In this document: piece after piece, positions 25,927 to 34,618 of the stretch
Layout of the letters: each line of letters starts with the position of its first letter
How positions within the stretch are numbered: position 1 is the stretch's first letter
Source of the DNA: RBG-16-66-20 sp049651845
Lineage (GTDB): Bacteria; Pseudomonadota; Gammaproteobacteria; Burkholderiales; SG8-39
Direction: 5' to 3'
DNA length: 64,000 nucleotides
Assembly: GCA_049651845.1 (NCBI GenBank)
Contig: JBASCW010000046.1
Location: 1-64,000, forward strand
The notes under the pieces: model-generated
The model's database searches: none
The model's input: only the letters and a program-made list of their open reading frames with translations
What the model was told of the DNA's origin: nothing
Program-made: the position numbers and the translations under genes

Positions 25927-27023
25927 GCATGTTTCCGGCAATCGACCTGAACGGCAGTGCTTTCGAGCGCGGCCGGCAGCACGGCGAGCGGGCGCGCGCC
26001 CGCGTCGAGCGCTCACTCGGGAACTACGCGCGGCTGTTCGCGTTCGTGGGCATGGCCTGGGACGAGGCGCAGCGCCGCGCTGCGCCCTTCGGCGAAGTGA
26101 TCGGAAACTTCGACGCGGCGCTGCTCGATGAAATCGAGGGCATCGCGCGCGGGGCGGGGCGGCCGTTCGGCGAGCTGCTAGCGCTCAACGCGCGCACGGA
26201 AATCCTGCCGGCCTCCTTTCTCACCGGCGCGGACCTCGGCGAATGCACGGCGATCGCGGTCGCGCCGGCCGCCAGCGCGACCGGCGGGACGCTGCTCGCG
26301 CAGAACTGGGACTGGGTCGGCTCGCAGCGCGAGTCGATGGTCATACTGCGGATCGCGGAGGACGGCCATCCGGCCTGCGTCACGCTCACCGAGGCGGGGA
26401 TGCTGGCGAAGATCGGCTTCAACGCGCAGGGCTTCGGCGTCTGCCTGAACATCCTGCGTTCGGTGTTCGACCGCGGCGAGCCGGGCGTGCCGGTGCACGT
26501 GCTGCTGCGCGCGCTGCTCCGGCGCGCGAGCGTGCGCGACGCGATCGAGTTCTGCTCGAAGCTCTCCTTCGGCGGCTCGTCGAACATTCTCTGCGCCGAC
26601 CGCGGCGGCGACACGGCCAGCCTGGAATTTTCCCCGCGCGGGGTGTGCGCGCTGCGCGCCGAGGGCGGCACGCTGTGCCACACCAACCACTTCCTGCATC
26701 CGGACACGGCCGACTGGCAGGCGCAGCAGGCGCCCAACCTCTCCTCGCTGCCGCGCCTGGCGCGCGCGCACGGCCATGCGACGGCGCGGCCGAAGCACGG
26801 CGTGGACGATCTCAAGGCGCTGCTGCGCGACGAGTCCGACGGGCTGCTGTCGATCTGCCGCATGCCCGACCGCTCGCTGCCGCCGGAAGCGCAGCTCGAA
26901 ACCGTCGCCTCGGTGATCGTGGAGCTCGGGCGAAGCGTGATGCATGTCGCGCCGGACGTCCCGTCGCGCACCGAATACCGGCCCGTACGCCTGGTGTCAG
27001 AGGGCGAGATAGCGCTCGCGTAG
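25923..27023 (+). CDS. C45 family acyltransferase/peptidase (isopenicillin N acyltransferase-like)
   Basis: This 366-residue protein matches the C45 N-terminal nucleophile family, whose members self-cleave before a Cys and then hydrolyse or transfer amides. The nucleophile candidate is C108 in GECTAIAV, after FLTGADLG, and the NWDWV segment follows as in the family. A further typical segment is AGMLAKIGFNAQGFGVCLNIL. No signal peptide is seen, so it is probably cytoplasmic. ATG 25923 overlaps the preceding stop. Its 3' end overlaps the convergent livF of the second LIV operon by 27 bases. A substrate such as an N-acyl amino acid or amide is possible but not shown. Confidence 0.82.
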   Translation: MSMFPAIDLNGSAFERGRQHGERARARVERSLGNYARLFAFVGMAWDEAQRRAAPFGEVIGNFDAALLDEIEGIARGAGRPFGELLALNARTEILPASFLTGADLGECTAIAVAPAASATGGTLLAQNWDWVGSQRESMVILRIAEDGHPACVTLTEAGMLAKIGFNAQGFGVCLNILRSVFDRGEPGVPVHVLLRALLRRASVRDAIEFCSKLSFGGSSNILCADRGGDTASLEFSPRGVCALRAEGGTLCHTNHFLHPDTADWQAQQAPNLSSLPRLARAHGHATARPKHGVDDLKALLRDESDGLLSICRMPDRSLPPEAQLETVASVIVELGRSVMHVAPDVPSRTEYRPVRLVSEGEIALA

Positions 27024-27698
27024 CGCCGGGTCGGCGTCGAGCGCGTCGAGGCCGCCGTCGTAGCGGATGCGGCCCTGCTCGATGATGCAGGCGCGGTCCG
27101 CGACCCGGCGCGCGATGCGCAGGTTCTGCTCGCACAGCAGCACGCTCAACCCCTCGCGCTTGAGCGCCCGGATCGACGCGGCGACCCCTTCGACGATCAG
27201 CGGCGCGAGTCCTTCGAACGGCTCGTCGAGCAGGACCACTTTGGGGTTTCCCATGAGCGTGCGCGCGATCGCGAGCATCTGCTGCTCGCCGCCGGACATG
27301 CCGCCGGCGCGGCGCGAGCGCATGCGGCCGAGGTTCGGGAACAGCTCGAGCAGCCTCTCCGGCGTCCAGCGCGGCGCGCCGGCGCGCGGCGGCCGCCGGC
27401 CCGCCTCGAGGTTCTCCATGACGCTGAGCCCGGCGAAGATGCGCCGGTCTTCCGGCACGTAGCCCAGTCCAAGACGGGCAACCTGATAGGCTTCCTTGTT
27501 GCGAACGCTTTTCCCTTCGAAAAGGATTTCTCCGGCAAAGCCCGGAAGCAAGCCCATCGCCGTCTTCAATACCGTGGACTTGCCGGCGCCGTTGCGGCCG
27601 AGCAGGGCGACCACTTCGCCGGACTCGAGCTTGAGATCGAGATCGAAGAGCACCTGCGCGCGCCCGTAGCCCGAGCCCACGTGCCTGAGCTCAAGCAT
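26997..27698 (-). CDS. LivF-type ABC ATPase, second LIV operon
   Basis: This 233-residue ATPase has Walker A GRNGAGKST, the LivF landmark GYVPEDRRIFAGLSVMENL, signature MSGGEQQMLAIARTL and Walker B VVLLDEPFEGLAP with the switch LLCEQNLRIA. It is the last gene of the operon running 31593 to 26997 and overlaps its livG by eight bases. Bases 27481-27540 are less GC-rich than the surroundings. Confidence 0.9.
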   Translation of the reverse strand: MLELRHVGSGYGRAQVLFDLDLKLESGEVVALLGRNGAGKSTVLKTAMGLLPGFAGEILFEGKSVRNKEAYQVARLGLGYVPEDRRIFAGLSVMENLEAGRRPPRAGAPRWTPERLLELFPNLGRMRSRRAGGMSGGEQQMLAIARTLMGNPKVVLLDEPFEGLAPLIVEGVAASIRALKREGLSVLLCEQNLRIARRVADRACIIEQGRIRYDGGLDALDADPALRERYLAL

Positions 27699-28395
27699 GG
27701 GCCTCCTCCTCGCCGAGGTACACGCTGCGAACGCGCGGGTCGGCGCGCACTTCGGCGGGCGTTCCCTGTGCGATGAGCTCGCCCTCGGAGAGCACGAGCA
27801 CGCGGTCCGCGTAGCCGAACACCACGTCCATGTCGTGCTCGGTGAACAGCACCGCGATGTCCTGCGCCCGGGCGATCCCGCGCACCCGGTCCATGAGCGC
27901 GCGGCGCTCGGCGGCGGCCATGCCCGCGGTCGGCTCGTCCATCAGCAACAGGCGCGGGCGCGACGCGAGCGCGATCGCGAGCTCCACGCGCTTGAGGTCG
28001 CCGTAAGCGAGTTCGGCGCACTGCCGGTCCGCGAGCGCGGCGATGCCGGCGGCATGCAGGAGCGACTCGAGCTTCCGCGCGTCCGGCTCGACGACCTGCA
28101 CGTTCTCGCGCACGCACATCGAGCCAAACGTCGCGGCCACCTGGAAGGTGCGGCCGATGCCCATGCGGCAGAGCGTGCGCGGCGGCAGACCGTCGATGCG
28201 CCGGCCATCGAAGTAGATCTCTCCGGCGTCGGGCCGGAGCTGGCCGTTGACGGCGTTGAAGCAGGTCGTCTTGCCGGCGCCGTTCGGCCCGATCATCGCC
28301 AGCAGCTCGCCGCGCGCGATCGCGAAGCTCACGCCGGCCAGCGCGCGCACACCGCCGAAGGATTTCGATAGTTGCTTGACGACGAGCAGGCTCAT
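27691..28395 (-). CDS. LivG-type ABC ATPase, second LIV operon
   Basis: This 234-residue ATPase starts at ATG 28395 (MSLLVVKQLSKSFGG) and shows Walker A GPNGAGKTT, the LivG landmark GIGRTFQVAATFGSMCVRENV, signature LAYGDLKRVELAIAL, Walker B LLLMDEPTAGM and the switch His in FTEHDMDVV. The start overlaps the permease stop (ATGA). A longer open frame upstream was rejected because it lies inside the permease gene. Confidence 0.9.
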   Translation of the reverse strand: MSLLVVKQLSKSFGGVRALAGVSFAIARGELLAMIGPNGAGKTTCFNAVNGQLRPDAGEIYFDGRRIDGLPPRTLCRMGIGRTFQVAATFGSMCVRENVQVVEPDARKLESLLHAAGIAALADRQCAELAYGDLKRVELAIALASRPRLLLMDEPTAGMAAAERRALMDRVRGIARAQDIAVLFTEHDMDVVFGYADRVLVLSEGELIAQGTPAEVRADPRVRSVYLGEEEAHA

Positions 28396-30209
28396 GCTCT
28401 TGATCGAAAGAGAGTTCCGATGCCGTTCGGCAGCGCCAGAATCAGCGCGAGAAGCACGACACCGGTGGCCGCGCGCCAGTAGTCGAAACTGCGTGCGGCG
28501 GCGTCCTGCAGCCAGGTGAACAGCGCCGCGCCCCAGACCGGCCCCGTGAGGGTGTGGATGCCGCCCAGCATGACCATCACCAGGCCGTCGACCGAGCGCG
28601 CGATGCCCAGGGACTCCGGCGAGATCGAACCCTTGGAGAAGGCGTAGAGGGCGCCCGCGACGCCGGCGGCGAGGCCGGCGATGGCAAACGCCGCCCATTG
28701 CGTGGCGCGCACGTCGATGCCGCTCGCCTCGGCGCGCTGCGGCGAGTCGCGGCTGGCGCGCAACCTGTAGCCGAATGCCGAATGGGTCATCTTCATGAAA
28801 ACCAGGACGCCGAAACCACAGAGCAGGAGTGCGAGGTGATAGTAGGCCGTCTTCGACGACAGCCAGGGCGTGGGCCACAGGCCGACCAGGCCGTTCGAGC
28901 CACCCGTGAGCGCATTCCACTGGTAGGCCGCCGACCAGGCGATCTGCGCGAAGGCAAGCGTCAGCATCGCCGCATAGACGCCGGAGAGGCGGACGCAGAA
29001 CCAGCCGAACGCGACGGCGGCGGCGCCAGCCGCGAGCGGGGCAAGCGCGAGCGCGACTTCCATCGCCGCGATCTTGTGCAGGAACAGGATGCCCGCGGCA
29101 TACGCGCCGATGCCGAAGTACGCGGCGTGGCCGAACGAATGCATGCCACCGGGCCCCATGAGGAAATGCAGGCTCGCGGCGAACAGCGCGAAGACCGCGA
29201 CGTCGGTGAGCAGGATCACCGCGTAGCCGGGAAAGGCGAGCGGCACGAGCGCGAGCACGACGAGCAGCGCGGCGGCGGCGGCCAGCAGCCTCTTTCCGGG
29301 CGGGTCGAGCGGCTGCTGCGGCGCTCCGCTCTGAACGGCGGCGGCCTGCGGGCGGCCGAGCAGTCCCCAGGGCCGCACGACGAGCACCACGGCCATGACG
29401 ACGAACTCGGCGACCAGCGTCGCCTCCGACCAGCCCAGGCCGGTGCAGAACGCCTTGACCTCGGCAATGAGGAGCGCGGCGAGGAAAGCGCCCGGAATCG
29501 ATCCGAGGCCCCCGACCACGACGACCACGAAGGCGTCCGCCACTACCTGCAGGTCCACGTTCAGCGTTGCGGGCTCGCGCGGGATCTGCAGCGCGCCGCC
29601 CAGCCCAGCGAGCAATGCGCCCAGCGCGAACACGCTGGTGAACAGCCAGCGCTGGTTGATGCCGAGCGCTCCAGCCATCTCACGGTCCTCGGTGGCCGCG
29701 CGCACCAGAACGCCCCAGCGCGTCTTCTCCAGGACGAAATGCAGCGCCGCCAGGACGAGCGGCCCGAGCAGGATCAGCAGCAGGTCGTATTGCGGGAACG
29801 CGCGGCCGGCGATCTCGACCGCGCCGGCAAGGCCCGGCGCGCGCGGACCGAGCAGGTCTTCCGGGCCCCAGAGCCAGAGCGCGGCGTCCTTGATCAACAG
29901 GACGAGCGCGAACGTGGCCAGCAGCTGTAGCAGCTCGGGCGCGCGGTAGATCCTGCGCAGGACGAGGATTTCGGCGAACGCACCGAGCAGGCCTACGGCA
30001 ATCGCGGCCAGCGGAATGGCGGCCCAGAAGCCGACCCGGCCGGCGAGCCAGACGGCCGCGTACATGCCCAGCATGTAGAGCGACCCGTGCGCGAAATTGA
30101 CGATGCGGCTGACCCCGAAAATCAGGGACAGGCCCGCGGCCACCAGGAAGAGGGAGGAGGCGCCGGCCAGTCCATTGAGGAACTGGATGAGGACAGACTC
30201 CCAACCCAT
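28392..30209 (-). CDS. Fused LivH-LivM permease, second LIV operon
   Basis: This 605-residue polypeptide contains a LivH-like half (residues ~1-290; LFLVAAGLSLIFGVSRIVNFAHG, visible in parts as AAGLSLIFGVSRIVNF, and VVVVVGGLGSIPGAFLAALL) joined to a LivM-like half (~300-605; MGPGGMHSFGHAAYFGIGAYAAG and RASRDSPQRAEASGID). The joint is an Ala/Pro-rich stretch (PQQPLDPPGKRLLAAAA). Fused LIV permeases are known but less common than separate subunits. ATG 30209 is preferred over TTG 30215. It is coupled to the following livG by ATGA. Confidence 0.88.
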   Translation of the reverse strand: MGWESVLIQFLNGLAGASSLFLVAAGLSLIFGVSRIVNFAHGSLYMLGMYAAVWLAGRVGFWAAIPLAAIAVGLLGAFAEILVLRRIYRAPELLQLLATFALVLLIKDAALWLWGPEDLLGPRAPGLAGAVEIAGRAFPQYDLLLILLGPLVLAALHFVLEKTRWGVLVRAATEDREMAGALGINQRWLFTSVFALGALLAGLGGALQIPREPATLNVDLQVVADAFVVVVVGGLGSIPGAFLAALLIAEVKAFCTGLGWSEATLVAEFVVMAVVLVVRPWGLLGRPQAAAVQSGAPQQPLDPPGKRLLAAAAALLVVLALVPLAFPGYAVILLTDVAVFALFAASLHFLMGPGGMHSFGHAAYFGIGAYAAGILFLHKIAAMEVALALAPLAAGAAAVAFGWFCVRLSGVYAAMLTLAFAQIAWSAAYQWNALTGGSNGLVGLWPTPWLSSKTAYYHLALLLCGFGVLVFMKMTHSAFGYRLRASRDSPQRAEASGIDVRATQWAAFAIAGLAAGVAGALYAFSKGSISPESLGIARSVDGLVMVMLGGIHTLTGPVWGAALFTWLQDAAARSFDYWRAATGVVLLALILALPNGIGTLFRSRA

Positions 30210-30217
30210 TGACAAGA

Positions 30218-31393
30218 CTATTCTTTACGTTGCGCTTTGACTTCCTCGTCCGGCGGCAGGAAGCGGGCGCCGTCGGCAAAGCGCCAGTTCACCATCGCGC
30301 CCTGGCTGCCCTTGCGGGCGAGTTGCCCGACATAGGCACCCATGGTCGATTGATGGTCCAGCGCCCGCCAGAGGATCGGGCCGAAGGGCGTGGGCATCTG
30401 CAGGCCTTTCATGGCTTCCACCAGTCTTTCCGTCTCCGCGCCTTTTGCCTTTTGTATCGCGTGAAAAACAGCATAAATCGCCGTATAGCCGACCACGGAG
30501 CCCTGGCGCGGGTAGTCGTTCCAGCGCTTCTGGTAGGCCTCGCGGAACTTGCGGTGCTCGGGGGTCTGGATCTGGCCCCAGGGATAGCCGGTCACCCACC
30601 AGCCGTCCGGCGTCTCGTCCTTCAGCGTGTCGAGGTATTCGGGCTCGCCCGCAAGAAGGTTAAACACGGTGACCGTTTTGAAAAGGCCACGGGTGTTGCC
30701 TTCGCGCACGAACTTCTGCAGGTCGGCGGCGAACAGCGAGCTGAAGATGGCGTCCGGCCTGGCGTCGGCCAGCGCCTGCACCACCGCGCCGGCGTCGATC
30801 TTGCCGAGCGGCGGCGCCTGTTCGGCGACGAACTCCACGTCTGGCTGGGCGGCCCTGAGCAGTTTTTTGAACGAGGCGGTCGCCGACTGGCCGTACTCGT
30901 AGTTGGGATAGACGATCGCCCAGCGCTTCTTCTTCAGCTTGGCCGCCTCGGGGATCAGCATCGCGGTTTGCATGTAGGTCGAGGGCCGCAGGCGGAAGGT
31001 GTAGCGGTTGCCGTTCTCCCAGACGATCTTGTCGGTGAGCGGCTCGGAGGCGACGAACAGGATCTTGCGCTGCGCGGCGAGGCTCGACACCGCGAGGCCC
31101 ACGTGCGAAGCGAAGGTGCCCATGAGCACCGTGACCTTCTCGCGAGAGATCAGCTCCTCGGCGACGCGCACTGCGTCGCCCGGGTTGCCGCCGTCGTCGC
31201 GCGTCACGAGCTCCAGCGGCTTGCCGAGCACGCCGCCCGAGGCGTTGATCTCCTCCACGGCGAGCTCCATGCCCTTCTTGTAGGGCTCGAGGAAGGCGGG
31301 AAAGACCTTGTAGCTGTTGAGCTCGCCGATCTTCACGCCCTGAGAAAAGACGCTCGACGAAACAAACAAGGCAAGAAGAATTAGATATCTCAT
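30218..31393 (-). CDS. LIV-type periplasmic binding protein, second LIV operon
   Basis: This 391-residue Peripla_BP_6 protein has a signal peptide (MRYLILLALFVSSSVFSQG). Recognisable are YKKGMELAVEEINASGGVLG, the DDGGNPGDAVRVAEELI segment, MGTFASHVGLAV and AIVYPNYEYGQSA. ATG 31393 overlaps the stop of the small ribbon-helix-helix gene. The operon continues with the fused permease and the two ATPases. The gene lies back to back with an aminotransferase/aldehyde dehydrogenase pair, so an amino-group-bearing ligand is plausible (inference). Confidence 0.88.
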   Translation of the reverse strand: MRYLILLALFVSSSVFSQGVKIGELNSYKVFPAFLEPYKKGMELAVEEINASGGVLGKPLELVTRDDGGNPGDAVRVAEELISREKVTVLMGTFASHVGLAVSSLAAQRKILFVASEPLTDKIVWENGNRYTFRLRPSTYMQTAMLIPEAAKLKKKRWAIVYPNYEYGQSATASFKKLLRAAQPDVEFVAEQAPPLGKIDAGAVVQALADARPDAIFSSLFAADLQKFVREGNTRGLFKTVTVFNLLAGEPEYLDTLKDETPDGWWVTGYPWGQIQTPEHRKFREAYQKRWNDYPRQGSVVGYTAIYAVFHAIQKAKGAETERLVEAMKGLQMPTPFGPILWRALDHQSTMGAYVGQLARKGSQGAMVNWRFADGARFLPPDEEVKAQRKE

Positions 31394-31593
31394 TTGCCGC
31401 CCTCCACCTTGGCGCCGCGGTCGGGGCGGATTTTGTCGGTGCCGCCCGGGAAGGCGCGCCAGAACTCCTTGCGCACCAGGCTGACGATCGTCGCGCTCTT
31501 GTTGAGGCCGTGATAGCGGGCGACGACCTCGAGCATCTCCAGGTCGCGCGGCGCCGCGGAGAAGGTGCTGATCTTGCTCTTGCCCTTGGTCAT
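31390..31593 (-). CDS. Small ribbon-helix-helix (CopG-like) DNA-binding protein
   Basis: This 67-residue protein has the pattern of a ribbon-helix-helix regulator: a short strand (KISTFSAAP), helix A (RDLEMLEVVARYHG), a turn, and helix B (NKSATIVSLVRKEFWRAF), then a basic tail. I chose ATG 31593; a TTG two codons upstream lies in the operator. Its start codon abuts a 28-bp near-perfect palindrome, and its stop overlaps the binding-protein ATG, making it the first gene of the LIV operon. Autoregulation of the transporter operon by this protein is a direct, testable inference. An antitoxin role is unlikely, as no toxin gene adjoins. Confidence 0.7.
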   Translation of the reverse strand: MTKGKSKISTFSAAPRDLEMLEVVARYHGLNKSATIVSLVRKEFWRAFPGGTDKIRPDRGAKVEGGK

Positions 31594-31620
31594 ATACAAA
31601 TCTTATATAATACTTGTATA
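31593..31620. promoter_or_regulatory. 28-bp palindromic operator candidate
   Basis: The arms TATACAA (31593-31599) and TTGTATA (31614-31620) surround a central TTATATAA (31603-31610). By hand 24 of 28 positions are symmetric. It overlaps the predicted -10 and the start codon of the ribbon-helix-helix gene and is strikingly AT-rich in a GC-rich region. Confidence 0.75.
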
Positions 31621-31629
31621 CGTTGTCAA
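31602..31629 (-). promoter_or_regulatory. Strong sigma-70-like promoter of the second LIV operon
   Basis: The minus strand has a consensus TTGACA (31629-31624), a 16-base spacer, and TATAAG (31607-31602), eight bases before ATG 31593. Transcription would begin almost at the start codon. The -10 lies inside the palindrome, so a bound repressor would block it. Confidence 0.65.
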
Positions 31630-31648
31630 GGCGCTCGCCGGGCGCGCT

Positions 31649-31678
31649 TTGACACGGGCAAGTCGTGCTTCGTAGCAT
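31649..31678 (+). promoter_or_regulatory. Promoter of the aminotransferase/aldehyde dehydrogenase genes
   Basis: TTGACA (31649-31654), an 18-base spacer, then TAGCAT (31673-31678). A GGGGAG ribosome-binding site follows at 31693, before ATG 31703, partly inside a small CCCC/GGGG stem. It is divergent from the LIV promoter. Confidence 0.5.
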
Positions 31679-31702
31679 GGCACCCCTTCGTCGGGGAGCG
31701 CC

Positions 31703-33037
31703 ATGAGCCTGGAACGCGATACCGTCCTGCACAGCTGGTGCGTCCAGGCGCAGTGGCGCGCGCCCAGCGTAGTGGGCGGGTCCGGCGCCCGGCTGGTGCT
31801 CGAGGACGGGCGCTCGATACTCGACATGAGCAGTTTGTCCGAGTGCAGCAATCTCGGGCATCAGCACCCGCGCCTGGTCGGCGCGATCCGCGCGCAGGCC
31901 GAGCGTCTGTGCTTCGTCACCAGTTCCTGGGGGGCCGAGCCCCGCGCCGAGCTCGCCGCGCGCCTGCTGGAGGTTTCGGGCTTCGACGGCGGGCGCGTGT
32001 TTTTCACGCTGGGCGGCGCCGACGCGAACGAGAATGCGGTGCGCATCGCGCGCCATGCGACAGCGCGCCCGCGCGGCTTGGTCGTCGCGCGCGAGCGCTC
32101 CTACCACGGCGCGACCTACCTCGCGATGGCGCTGTCGGGCGATACGCGCACGCGTGCGCAGGCCGATCCAGACGCGTTCGGCGTCAGCCATGTGGAGCCG
32201 CCGTATGCGTACCGCTGCCCATTCGGCAGCACGAGCGCGCAAGAGTGCGGCGAGCGCGCCTCGGCGGCAGTGGCCGAGCGCATCGACAGCTTCGGCAAGG
32301 ACAGCGTCGCTGCCGTGATCGTGGAGCCCGATGCCGGCACCAACGGCATCGTCGCGCCCGACAACTACTGGCCTGCACTGCGACGCATCACGGCCGATCG
32401 CGGCGTCCTGCTGATCGCCGACGAGGTGATGAGCGGCTTCGGGCGCTGCGGCGAATGGTTCGCCTGGCAGCGGCACGGCGAGGCAGGACGGCCGGACCTG
32501 ATGACGCTGGCCAAGGGTCTCACCGGCGCAGCGGCGCCGCTCGGAGCGGTCGTGCTCTCGCGCGCTGTGGCGGCGCGCCTCGAGCACCAGATGCTTTACG
32601 CTGGTCTCACCTATTGCGGTCACCCGCTCTCGTGCGCGGCCGGCGTCGCGGCGCTGGATGCCTATCGCGACGAGAAGCTGATCGAGCGCTCACGCTCGCT
32701 GGGCGCGCGCCTGTTCGCGGATTGCCAGGCACTCCAGGCGCGCCATCCCGCGATCGGCGACGTGCGCGGCGGCCACGGCCTGTTTGCGGTGCTGGAGCTC
32801 GTCGCCGACCGCCGGACGCGCGCGCCGCTCGCACCCTGGCCCGAGACGCCGCCGGCGCTGCGCGCACTGGTGGACGCGGCGATGGAGGAGGGCGTGTCCT
32901 TCGCCACGCGCGGCAACCTGATCCTGCTGGCGCCGCCGCTCGTCATCGGCGAGCGAGAGCTTTGGGACGCACTCGCGCTGCTCGACCGTCTGCTGGCGCG
33001 CTTCTTCCCCGCATCGCAAGGCCGGAGATCCGCATGA
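31703..33037 (+). CDS. Class III PLP-dependent aminotransferase
   Basis: This 444-residue enzyme has class III (omega/beta-alanine/taurine-pyruvate type) aminotransferase features: ERSYHGATYLAMALSG, VAAVIVEPDAGTNGIVAPDNYW, the LIADEVMSGFGRCGEWFA segment with the cofactor-binding Asp, and the Schiff-base lysine K271 in TLAKGLTG. The amino donor is not predictable by eye; taurine:pyruvate-like enzymes look closest. Its TGA overlaps the aldehyde dehydrogenase ATG (ATGA), so amine-to-aldehyde-to-acid catabolism is a reasonable reading. Confidence 0.9.
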   Translation: MSLERDTVLHSWCVQAQWRAPSVVGGSGARLVLEDGRSILDMSSLSECSNLGHQHPRLVGAIRAQAERLCFVTSSWGAEPRAELAARLLEVSGFDGGRVFFTLGGADANENAVRIARHATARPRGLVVARERSYHGATYLAMALSGDTRTRAQADPDAFGVSHVEPPYAYRCPFGSTSAQECGERASAAVAERIDSFGKDSVAAVIVEPDAGTNGIVAPDNYWPALRRITADRGVLLIADEVMSGFGRCGEWFAWQRHGEAGRPDLMTLAKGLTGAAAPLGAVVLSRAVAARLEHQMLYAGLTYCGHPLSCAAGVAALDAYRDEKLIERSRSLGARLFADCQALQARHPAIGDVRGGHGLFAVLELVADRRTRAPLAPWPETPPALRALVDAAMEEGVSFATRGNLILLAPPLVIGERELWDALALLDRLLARFFPASQGRRSA

Positions 33038-34602
33038 GCTTCAAATTGACTTACGCGACGATGTTCAATCCGCCGGAGGCGCTGCACGAGGGCTTCGAGA
33101 AGGCGCTCGCGCAGGTAGAGGCCCATCTCGGCGCACGGCACCCGCTCCTCATCGACGGCCAGGAAGCCGCGCCGGCGGGATACGCCGAGCTGCGTGGGCC
33201 GATCGACCAGAACCGCGTGCTGGGCGAATTCGCCGTCGCCGGCCGGACGGAGGCGGACGAGGCGATGCGCGCGGCGCAGGGGGCCTACGCCGCGTGGCGC
33301 AATACGCCGTACCGGGAGCGCGCGCGGCTGCTGCGCAAGGTCGCGGACCTCCTCGAGCGGCGCGTGTACGAGATCTCGGCGGCGCTGGCGCTCGAAGTGG
33401 GCAAGAACCGCATGGAAGCGCTGGGCGAGACGGCCGAGACGGTGGACTTCTTCCGCCACTATGCCGACGACATGGAGCGCCATGGCGGCTTCGACCACAA
33501 GCTGCCGAACGATCCGCTGGCCGGGGTGGTGTCCACGAACCGCAGCGTGATGCGGCCGTACGGGACGTGGGTCGTCATCGTGCCGTTCAATTACCCGCTC
33601 GCGCTCGCGGGCGGGCCGGTCGCCGCGGCGCTCGTCGCCGGCAACACCGTGGTGCTCAAGGGCTCGGAGAACACGCCCTGGTCGGGGCGGCTGCTCGCCG
33701 ACTGCATCCGCGACGCCGGCCTGCCGAATGGCGTATTCAACTATCTCTCGTGCGCCGGTGGCGATGTTGGCGCCCAGCTGGCCGCCCACCCGCTCACGGC
33801 TGGGCTGACCTTCACAGGCTCGGTCGCGGTCGGCAAGCGGCTCATCGCGACGATGACGGGCGGTGCGTGGCCGCGTCCGGTGATCGCGGAAATGGGCGGC
33901 AAGAACCCCTGCATCGTCACCGCGCGCGCGGACCTGGACGCGGCGGCCGCCGGCATTGCGCGCTCGGCCTACGGCATGGGCGGCCAGAAATGCTCCGCGC
34001 TCTCGCGCCTCTATGTCGAGGCAAGCGTCGCCGACGCGTTCATCGAGCGTCTGAAGAAGCAGATCGCGGGCATCAAGGTGGGCGATCCTACGAAGCGGGA
34101 GTTCTGGCTCGGCCCGGTGATCCACGCGGAGTCCTACGGGAATTTTTCGCGCTACATGGAGGAACTGAAGGCGGCGGGCGCCAGGATCCACGCCGGCGGC
34201 CGGACGCTGAGGGATGGCGCGCTCGCGCGCGGCTTCTTCGTCGAGCCCACGCTGGCCGAGGCGCCGGCGTCGCACCGGCTCTGGCGGCATGAAATGTTCG
34301 TGCCGCTGCTGATGCTGCAGCGGGTGAAGGATCGCGACGAGGCAATGCGCCTCGCCAACGGCACCGAGATGGGACTTACCGCCGGCTTCTACGGCGGCGC
34401 CGACGAGGTACCCTGGTTCCACGAGTACATCGAAGCGGGCGTGACCTATGCGAACCGCCCGCAGGGTGCCACCACCGGCGCCTGGCCCGGCTACCAGCCT
34501 TTCGGCGGCTGGAAGGGCTCTGGATCGACCGGCAAGGCGATCGCCTCCTACTACTACCTGCCGCTCTACCTGCGCGAGCAGTCGCGCACGGTCGTGGAAT
34601 GA
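33034..34602 (+). CDS. Aldehyde dehydrogenase (glutamate-semialdehyde dehydrogenase-like)
   Basis: This 522-residue NAD(P)-dependent enzyme has the ALDH signatures: the general base E286 in AEMGGKNP and catalytic C320 in GMGGQKCSALSR, plus VVLKGSENTPWSG and the C-terminal QPFGGWKGSGSTGK. The overall layout resembles 1-pyrroline-5-carboxylate dehydrogenases. It is coupled to the aminotransferase by an ATGA overlap and presumably oxidises the aldehyde that enzyme makes. It converges with the large oxidoreductase gene 16 bases downstream. Upstream open sequence in the same frame lies inside the aminotransferase gene and is not coding. Confidence 0.9.
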   Translation: MSFKLTYATMFNPPEALHEGFEKALAQVEAHLGARHPLLIDGQEAAPAGYAELRGPIDQNRVLGEFAVAGRTEADEAMRAAQGAYAAWRNTPYRERARLLRKVADLLERRVYEISAALALEVGKNRMEALGETAETVDFFRHYADDMERHGGFDHKLPNDPLAGVVSTNRSVMRPYGTWVVIVPFNYPLALAGGPVAAALVAGNTVVLKGSENTPWSGRLLADCIRDAGLPNGVFNYLSCAGGDVGAQLAAHPLTAGLTFTGSVAVGKRLIATMTGGAWPRPVIAEMGGKNPCIVTARADLDAAAAGIARSAYGMGGQKCSALSRLYVEASVADAFIERLKKQIAGIKVGDPTKREFWLGPVIHAESYGNFSRYMEELKAAGARIHAGGRTLRDGALARGFFVEPTLAEAPASHRLWRHEMFVPLLMLQRVKDRDEAMRLANGTEMGLTAGFYGGADEVPWFHEYIEAGVTYANRPQGATTGAWPGYQPFGGWKGSGSTGKAIASYYYLPLYLREQSRTVVE

Positions 34603-34618
34603 GGCGCGTGCGCCGCGC

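Noticed and set aside
31394..32623. N-terminal extension of the second LIV binding protein
   Set aside because: A clear signal peptide starts at ATG 31393. The extension is antisense to the aminotransferase gene.
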